DNA from: Candidatus Nealsoniibacteriota bacterium
GTDB taxonomy: Bacteria > Patescibacteriota > Minisyncoccia > Minisyncoccales > PWPS01
Direction of reading: 5' to 3'
Length of the DNA: 32,166 bases
NCBI GenBank assembly: GCA_003557645.1
Contig: PWNV01000016.1
Coordinates: forward strand, 1-32,166
Part shown: positions 26,333 to 32,166 of the stretch, one piece after another
How the letters are laid out: every line of letters starts with the position of its first letter
Numbering within the stretch: position 1 is the first letter of the stretch
The notes under the pieces: model-generated
Database searches by the model: none
The model's input: the letters and a program-made list of their open reading frames with translations, nothing else
Told to the model about the DNA's origin: nothing
Made by a program: the position numbers and the translations under genes

Positions 26333-27019
26333 ATGAAAGAAACAATAAAAACAAGCAAAAAAGAGGAGATGGCAAAAGCTGGTCTTCATTTTGGGCACAA
26401 GACCTCAAAGCGCCATCCAAAAATGGAGCCATATATTGAAGGAATAAAAGGTGAGGTTCATCTTATTAATCTTACCAAAACAGAAGAGAAAATGGAGGAG
26501 TGCCTAGCCTATTTGAAGAAATTAAAAGAAGAGGGAAAGGTTGTTCTTTTTGTTTCCACTAAACCAGAGTTCAAAAAGATTGTAAGAGAAACTGCTAATG
26601 AATGTGGAATGCCTTATGTTGTAAGTCGCTTTCTTGGTGGTACTATCACTAATTTTAATATTATTAAAAAGAGGATAGATTATTACAATGATCTTTTAAA
26701 GCAAAAAGAAAACAATGAATTGGAGCAAAAATATACCAAGCAAGAAAGAGTAAAGATTGGAAAGGAGATGGAGGGTATGGAAAAGAAGTTTGAAGGATTA
26801 AGGAATATTAAAAAAGTTCCTGACGCTGTTTTTGTAGTTGATATGATAAAAGATGATTTGGCTGTAAACGAGGCGAGGAAAAGAGGGGTTACTGTTATTG
26901 CCATTGCAGACACAAACGCTGATCCTGATCTTGCAGATTATTTTATTCCGGCAAACGATGACTCTGTTAGTTCAGTTAGTTATATTCTAAAAAACGTAAA
27001 AGAAGCTTTAACTATTTAA
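26333..27019 (+). CDS. rpsB: 30S ribosomal protein S2
   Basis: AGLHFGHKTSKRHPKMEPYIEG; RFLGGTITNF; PDAVFVVDMIKDDLAVNEARKRGVTVIAIADTNADPD. Confidence 0.97.
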   Translation: MKETIKTSKKEEMAKAGLHFGHKTSKRHPKMEPYIEGIKGEVHLINLTKTEEKMEECLAYLKKLKEEGKVVLFVSTKPEFKKIVRETANECGMPYVVSRFLGGTITNFNIIKKRIDYYNDLLKQKENNELEQKYTKQERVKIGKEMEGMEKKFEGLRNIKKVPDAVFVVDMIKDDLAVNEARKRGVTVIAIADTNADPDLADYFIPANDDSVSSVSYILKNVKEALTI

Positions 27020-27022
27020 GTT

Positions 27023-27607
27023 ATGTCTAATATTGAACAAGTGAAAAAAATAAGAGAAGAGACGGGAGTTTCCATTATGGAGTGCAAGAAAGCTCTTGAA
27101 GCAGCAGGAAATGATATTGAAAAAGCAAAGAAAATTTTGCGAGAGAAGGGGGAAGAGATTGCTGGGAAAAGGGCAGAAAGAGATACAGGAGAAGGTATCG
27201 TTGCTAGTTATATTCATTCAAATAATAAGGTTGGTGTTCTTTTAGATATAAGATGTGAGTCTGATTTTGTTGCCAAGTCTGAAGATTTTAAAGATCTTGC
27301 ACATGAGATTTGTTTGCAAATTGCAGCAACTAATCCAAAATATATAAAAGAGGAAGATGTTCCAGAAGAGATTATTAACGAAGAAAAGGAAATTATTTTA
27401 AAGCAGTTTAATAACTCAGACAAGCCTGAAAATGTAATAGATCAGATCGTAGAAGGGAAGCTTAAAAAGCAATTAAAAGACTTCACTCTTCTTTCTCAGC
27501 CATGGGTAAAGGATGATAAAAAAAACGTAGAAGATTTGATTAGTGAAAAGATTGCCAAAATAGGAGAGAAGATTATTGTCTCTCGTTTCACGCGGTACGA
27601 AATTTAG
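27023..27607 (+). CDS. tsf: Elongation factor Ts
   Basis: VKKIREETGVSIMECKKALEAAGNDIEKAKKILREKG; DIRCESDFVAKSEDFKDLAHEICLQIAATNP. Confidence 0.96.
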   Translation: MSNIEQVKKIREETGVSIMECKKALEAAGNDIEKAKKILREKGEEIAGKRAERDTGEGIVASYIHSNNKVGVLLDIRCESDFVAKSEDFKDLAHEICLQIAATNPKYIKEEDVPEEIINEEKEIILKQFNNSDKPENVIDQIVEGKLKKQLKDFTLLSQPWVKDDKKNVEDLISEKIAKIGEKIIVSRFTRYEI

Positions 27608-27613
27608 TCTTGT

Positions 27614-27910
27614 ATGCCAACTATACTACTTTTCTTTCTCATTATAAGTGCTTTTGGGGTTTTCTTTCTTTTAGTGAAGAAGGTACCTTTGCTTGTCAAT
27701 TTTCCTGAGAAGGTGGAGCCTAAGAAAAACTTTGCTCTGGTTGCAGGTGAAAAATGTGATCAAATTAAGCGTAAGATCTGGGGGAATGTTTTTCTTTGCA
27801 AGGTACTTCAATCAGTATTTTCTTTTCTGCGTCGTGTTCTCTTTAAGATGGAACGTTTTGTTACAAAATGGTTATACTTTTTAAGAAAAAAGAGTAGGGA
27901 AGAGAAATAA
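27614..27910 (+). CDS. Small hypothetical protein with N-terminal TM helix and basic C-terminus
   Basis: 98-aa ORF directly downstream of tsf; no recognised family. Confidence 0.5.
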   Translation: MPTILLFFLIISAFGVFFLLVKKVPLLVNFPEKVEPKKNFALVAGEKCDQIKRKIWGNVFLCKVLQSVFSFLRRVLFKMERFVTKWLYFLRKKSREEK

Positions 27911-27913
27911 TTT

Positions 27914-27985
27914 GCCGGCTTAGCTCAGTGGAAGAGCAGCTGTTTTGTAAACAGCAGGTCGCCGGTTCAAGTCCGGCAGCCGGCT
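27914..27985 (+). tRNA. tRNA-Thr (anticodon TGT), no encoded CCA
   Basis: GCCGGCT/AGCCGGC acceptor; anticodon loop TTTGTAA; T arm GCCGG-TTCAAGT-CCGGC. Confidence 0.95.
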
Positions 27986-27998
27986 CACATATTGATAC

Positions 27999-28027
27999 TT
28001 GACAAGAAATGAAAGATATGCAATTAT
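27999..28027 (+). promoter_or_regulatory. Predicted promoter for 16S rRNA
   Basis: TTGACA-17 nt-AATTAT between tRNA-Thr and 16S. Confidence 0.55.
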
Positions 28028-28056
28028 GCAAGACAGCACATTAAAAAGAAGTCCTT

Positions 28057-28085
28057 AGAGTCAGTTTCTTAAAGTTGCTTCGAAC
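28057..28085 (+). other. 5' strand of the pre-16S processing stem
   Basis: AGAGTCAGTTTCTTAAAGTTGCTTCGAAC pairs with 29699-29727 over 29 bp (two G.U pairs). Confidence 0.9.
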
Positions 28086-28088
28086 TTT

Positions 28089-29595
<1,507 letters not shown>

Positions 29596-29610
29596 TTACA
29601 GAAGGTCGAT

Positions 29611-29645
29611 CAAAGTTAAAATCTCGAATTCGGGTTTTAACTTTG
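29611..29645 (+). other. Stable hairpin in the 16S 3' trailer
   Basis: CAAAGTTAAAA...TTTTAACTTTG, perfect 11-bp stem. Confidence 0.7.
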
Positions 29646-29698
29646 AGCACCGTAGTCTCGGTGCTTAAATTAAGACTCTATCTTCGGATAGACACCTT

Positions 29699-29727
29699 GT
29701 TCGAAGCAACTTTAAGAGATTGACTCT
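29699..29727 (+). other. 3' strand of the pre-16S processing stem
   Basis: GTTCGAAGCAACTTTAAGAGATTGACTCT complements 28057-28085. Confidence 0.9.
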
Positions 29728-29733
29728 TTTAAA

Positions 29734-29761
29734 ACACAGGCCTTAGGCCTGTGTTTTTTTT
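29734..29761 (+). terminator. Strong intrinsic terminator after 16S
   Basis: ACACAGGCC-TTA-GGCCTGTGT-TTTTTTT. Confidence 0.9.
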
Positions 29762-29767
29762 AAGCAC

Positions 29768-29795
29768 TTGAAAAAAAGATAATATCTGCTATATT
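29768..29795 (+). promoter_or_regulatory. Predicted promoter for tRNA-Ile/tRNA-Ala
   Basis: TTGAAA-16 nt-TATATT just after the 16S terminator. Confidence 0.65.
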
Positions 29796-29807
29796 CTTCA
29801 TAGCCAT

Positions 29808-29882
29808 GGGCGTGTAGCTCAGTCTGGTTAGAGCGCGTCACTGATAATGACGAGGTCCGTGGTTCGAGTCCACGCACGCCCA
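29808..29882 (+). tRNA. tRNA-Ile (anticodon GAT), no encoded CCA
   Basis: GGGCGTG/CACGCCC acceptor; anticodon stem CGTCA-CTGATAA-TGACG. Confidence 0.95.
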
Positions 29883-29909
29883 CCCGTAGTCAAGATTTTG
29901 CCGCGGAAA

Positions 29910-29983
29910 GGGCCGTTAGCTCAGTTGGCTAGAGCACCACTCTTGCACAGTGGGGGTCGCCAGTTCGAATCTGGCACGGTCCA
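29910..29983 (+). tRNA. tRNA-Ala (anticodon TGC), no encoded CCA
   Basis: GGGCCGT/ACGGTCC acceptor with G3.U70; anticodon loop CTTGCAC. Confidence 0.95.
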
Positions 29984-29985
29984 CA

Positions 29986-30016
29986 GAAAGAAAGAACTTA
30001 TGAAGTTCTTTCTTTT
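29986..30016 (+). terminator. Intrinsic terminator after tRNA-Ala
   Basis: AGAAAGAACTT-ATG-AAGTTCTTTCTTTT. Confidence 0.8.
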
Positions 30017-30038
30017 CATAAATTGATGTTTTGCAAAA

Positions 30039-30872
30039 ATGCTTACTAATGAAAGAAATAAAGCTATCGGAATTTTTGATTCAGGATTGGGTGGTTTGAA
30101 TATTTTAAGAGGTATAAAAGCCGATCTTCCTAATTATGACTATACTTATCTTGGAGATAACGCCCGTGTGCCGTATGGCTCACGTTCACCAGAAATAATT
30201 TACAGATTCACCAAACAAGCAATAGATTTTCTTTTTAGGAAAAATTGTGAACTTGTAATAGTGGCTTGTAATACCGCCTCAGCTCAAGCACTGAGGAAAA
30301 TTCAACAAGAGTATTTACCTCGACACTGTCCGGAAAAAAAGGTTTTGGGAGTTATTATTCCTACTGTTGAATACGTTTTGAAAACAAAAGAACGAAAAAG
30401 AGTAGGAGTTATTGGAACTCAGAGAACAATTGATTCAAAGGTGTTTGTTCATGAGTGCATAAAACTGAGACCAGAAATAAACGTCTTTCAACAAGCCTGC
30501 CCGTTGCTTGTCCCTTTAATTGAATTTGGAGAAAAACACGAGAAAGCTGTAGATATTATTTTAGAAGAGTATTTGAATCCACTGCTTAAAAAAAATATTG
30601 ACTCTTTGATCTTGGGATGCACTCATTATGGAGTTTGGAGTAGAAAAATTAGAGAAATTATGGGAGAAAACGTTTGCGTTTTTTCTGAAGAAGAAATTAT
30701 ACCAGGGAAACTCGAAAATTATTTATATCGCCATCCAGAGATAGAGAAAAAAATAAACCAAAGTGGAAAGTTACAATTTTATTCGACCGATCCCTCTAAC
30801 AATTTTTCATTGCTGGGAGAGAAATTTTTCGGGGGTAAGATTAACTTTCAAAAAGTGGATTTCTTTTCTTAG
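30039..30872 (+). CDS. murI: Glutamate racemase
   Basis: IGIFDSGLGGLNILRGI; VACNTASAQAL; LILGCTHYG. Confidence 0.96.
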   Translation: MLTNERNKAIGIFDSGLGGLNILRGIKADLPNYDYTYLGDNARVPYGSRSPEIIYRFTKQAIDFLFRKNCELVIVACNTASAQALRKIQQEYLPRHCPEKKVLGVIIPTVEYVLKTKERKRVGVIGTQRTIDSKVFVHECIKLRPEINVFQQACPLLVPLIEFGEKHEKAVDIILEEYLNPLLKKNIDSLILGCTHYGVWSRKIREIMGENVCVFSEEEIIPGKLENYLYRHPEIEKKINQSGKLQFYSTDPSNNFSLLGEKFFGGKINFQKVDFFS

Positions 30873-30880
30873 AATTTTCC

Positions 30881-30908
30881 TTTACATATTTTTTTGATTT
30901 AGTATACT
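30881..30908 (+). promoter_or_regulatory. Predicted promoter for the TM-helix protein, inside an inverted repeat
   Basis: TTTACA-16 nt-TATACT, within CCTTTACAT...ATGTAAAGG. Confidence 0.55.
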
Positions 30909-30948
30909 AAAAATGTAAAGGTCGATTACAAATTTAAAAAAAAACAAT

Positions 30949-31620
30949 ATGACGGACTGGAACATTGTTACAGGAAGTTCACTGGAAAAACTTTGGGAGA
31001 ACTTTATTTTATTTCTTCCGGAGATTTTTTTAGCGTTGATCATTCTTGTAATAGGTTGGTTTTTTGCACTTGCCGTAGGCAAGATTACAGCCAACATTTT
31101 ATATAGAATGAAATTTAACTCCTTTTTTGAAGGAGAAGAATGGGAGGAAGCATTTAAGAAGGCAGAAATAAAAATTAATCCTTCTGATTTTATTGGGAGC
31201 ATTGTAAAGTGGTTACTTATTATCGTTGTTATTTGGATGACTGCAGAGAGACTCGCTTTTCATGAATTTGCCAGTTTAATGGGTAACATAGTTGGATATC
31301 TTCCTAGCGTAATTGTTGCTGTGTTAATTTTTATTGTAGCAGTAATGGTTGCAGATTTTCTTTCAAAGATGGTAATGATCGCAACAGAAAAAGCAGAATT
31401 CCCGTATGCTAAAACCACAGGAGCGATTGTAAAGGGCTCAATCTGGGTTTTTGCGGCCTTTGCAATTCTTATTCATTTGGGAATAGCAAGAGATCTCTTA
31501 CTTGCCCTTTTCTACGGAATAGTGGCTTTCCTTGCTATTGCTGGTGGACTTTCCTTCGGACTTGGAGGAAAAGAAGCAGCGCAGAAGTTTATTGAGGACA
31601 TTAAAAAGAAAATTAAGTAA
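30949..31620 (+). CDS. Mechanosensitive-channel-like membrane protein (conserved TM helix repeats)
   Basis: Repeated hydrophobic helices (FLALIILVIGWFFALAVGK; SVIVAVLIFIVAVMVADFLSK; GGLSFGLGGKEAAQKFIEDI). Confidence 0.8.
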   Translation: MTDWNIVTGSSLEKLWENFILFLPEIFLALIILVIGWFFALAVGKITANILYRMKFNSFFEGEEWEEAFKKAEIKINPSDFIGSIVKWLLIIVVIWMTAERLAFHEFASLMGNIVGYLPSVIVAVLIFIVAVMVADFLSKMVMIATEKAEFPYAKTTGAIVKGSIWVFAAFAILIHLGIARDLLLALFYGIVAFLAIAGGLSFGLGGKEAAQKFIEDIKKKIK

Positions 31621-31634
31621 CTCTTTTAGACTGG

Positions 31635-31675
31635 AAACAGTGCAAGTGAAGTATTTTGCTTGCACTGTTTTTTTA
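31635..31675 (+). terminator. Intrinsic terminator after the TM-helix protein gene
   Basis: AAACAGTGCAAG...CTTGCACTGTTTTTTT. Confidence 0.9.
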
Positions 31676-31689
31676 ATGAAAGCTCTCTC

Positions 31690-31717
31690 TTGACAACTTA
31701 TTTTATTTTGATAAAAT
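31690..31717 (+). promoter_or_regulatory. Predicted promoter for 23S rRNA
   Basis: TTGACA-16 nt-TAAAAT. Confidence 0.7.
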
Positions 31718-31883
31718 ACACGATAGTTTGCGTAAATTAATGTGTAATAATAAATATAAGTAACAAGAAAAACGGAGGAAGGTAGACTATGTCTGCTCGC
31801 CGTGAGCAGTTCTTTATTTCTAGGAAGATTTAAGAACAACATACCTCAGAGATTATTTGTGGTATGCGGTTGTTAAAAGCGCA

Positions 31884-31900
31884 ATGAACACTTAACAATT
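31884..31900 (+). promoter_or_regulatory. Possible rrn boxA-like antitermination element
   Basis: ATGAACACTTAACAATT resembles rrn boxA TGCTCTTTAACAATT. Confidence 0.4.
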
Positions 31901-31967
31901 GAATAATTTTTCTTGTTAGATGAGCAATATAGGCAAGAAAAATAAATAGTAATTATCAATTACTAGC

Positions 31968-32166
31968 CAAAATGCATTTACAGGCTAATGGTGGATGCCT
32001 TGGGATGTCCAGGCGATGAAGGACGTGGCGTGCCTGCGATAAGCTTCGGGGAGGTGGTAAGCAACCTTTGATCAGGAGATTTCCGAATGGGGAAACCCAT
32101 CCATGGGATAACCTTGGATACTTAAGTCATGCGACTTAGGAGCGAACCCGCTGAAGTGAAACATCT
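31968..32166 (+). rRNA. rrl: 23S ribosomal RNA, 5' part, truncated by the window end; start approximate
   Basis: GGCTAATGGTGGATGCCTTGGGATGTCCAGGCGATGAAGGACGTGGC matches the 23S 5' domain. Confidence 0.95.

Overview
The window is AT-rich, gene-dense, bacterial chromosomal DNA. The very divergent 16S rRNA, short intergenic gaps and gene content suggest a Candidate Phyla Radiation / Patescibacteria (Parcubacteria-like) genome; this lineage call is inference. No phage, transposon or CRISPR array was seen.

Contents, left to right:
- A hypothetical protein, an S4/RsuA-type pseudouridine synthase, and a diadenylate cyclase apparently fused to a YbbR/CdaR-like region (minus strand).
- A receiver-domain protein with a C-terminal zinc ribbon (minus strand).
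- A [FeFe]-hydrogenase operon: a NuoF/HydB-like subunit without its N-terminal domain, a HydA-like catalytic subunit, and a small polytopic membrane protein.
- A HAD-like phosphatase (minus strand) and a glutaredoxin-like protein.
- A 16-gene co-directional array (8.0-24.8 kb): divergent FtsZ, degenerate GalU-like protein, NnrD, TrxB-like, enolase, ApgM, glutaredoxin-like, GAPDH, Acs, Mn-PPase, PEP synthase, PfkB-family kinase, class II aldolase-like, ferredoxin, L25, and a coiled-coil lytic transglycosylase.
- prfA and rpmE (minus strand), then rpsB-tsf and tRNA-Thr.
- 16S rRNA, tRNA-Ile, tRNA-Ala, murI, a TM-helix/MscS-like protein, and the start of 23S rRNA.

The most notable signal concerns translation and the ribosome. 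The 16S gene looks structurally functional: conserved helices carry many compensatory substitutions and it is flanked by a 29-bp processing stem. However, its 3' end reads GGAACAATTAACTTTT where GGATCACCTCCTTT is expected, so the anti-Shine-Dalgarno appears absent. Consistent with this, few genes have SD motifs, two operons have promoters placed for leaderless transcripts, and seven gene junctions are 4-nt ATGA overlaps. The rRNA operon is also split: 16S, tRNA-Ile/Ala and 23S each have their own promoter or terminator, with murI and a membrane-protein gene inserted before 23S.
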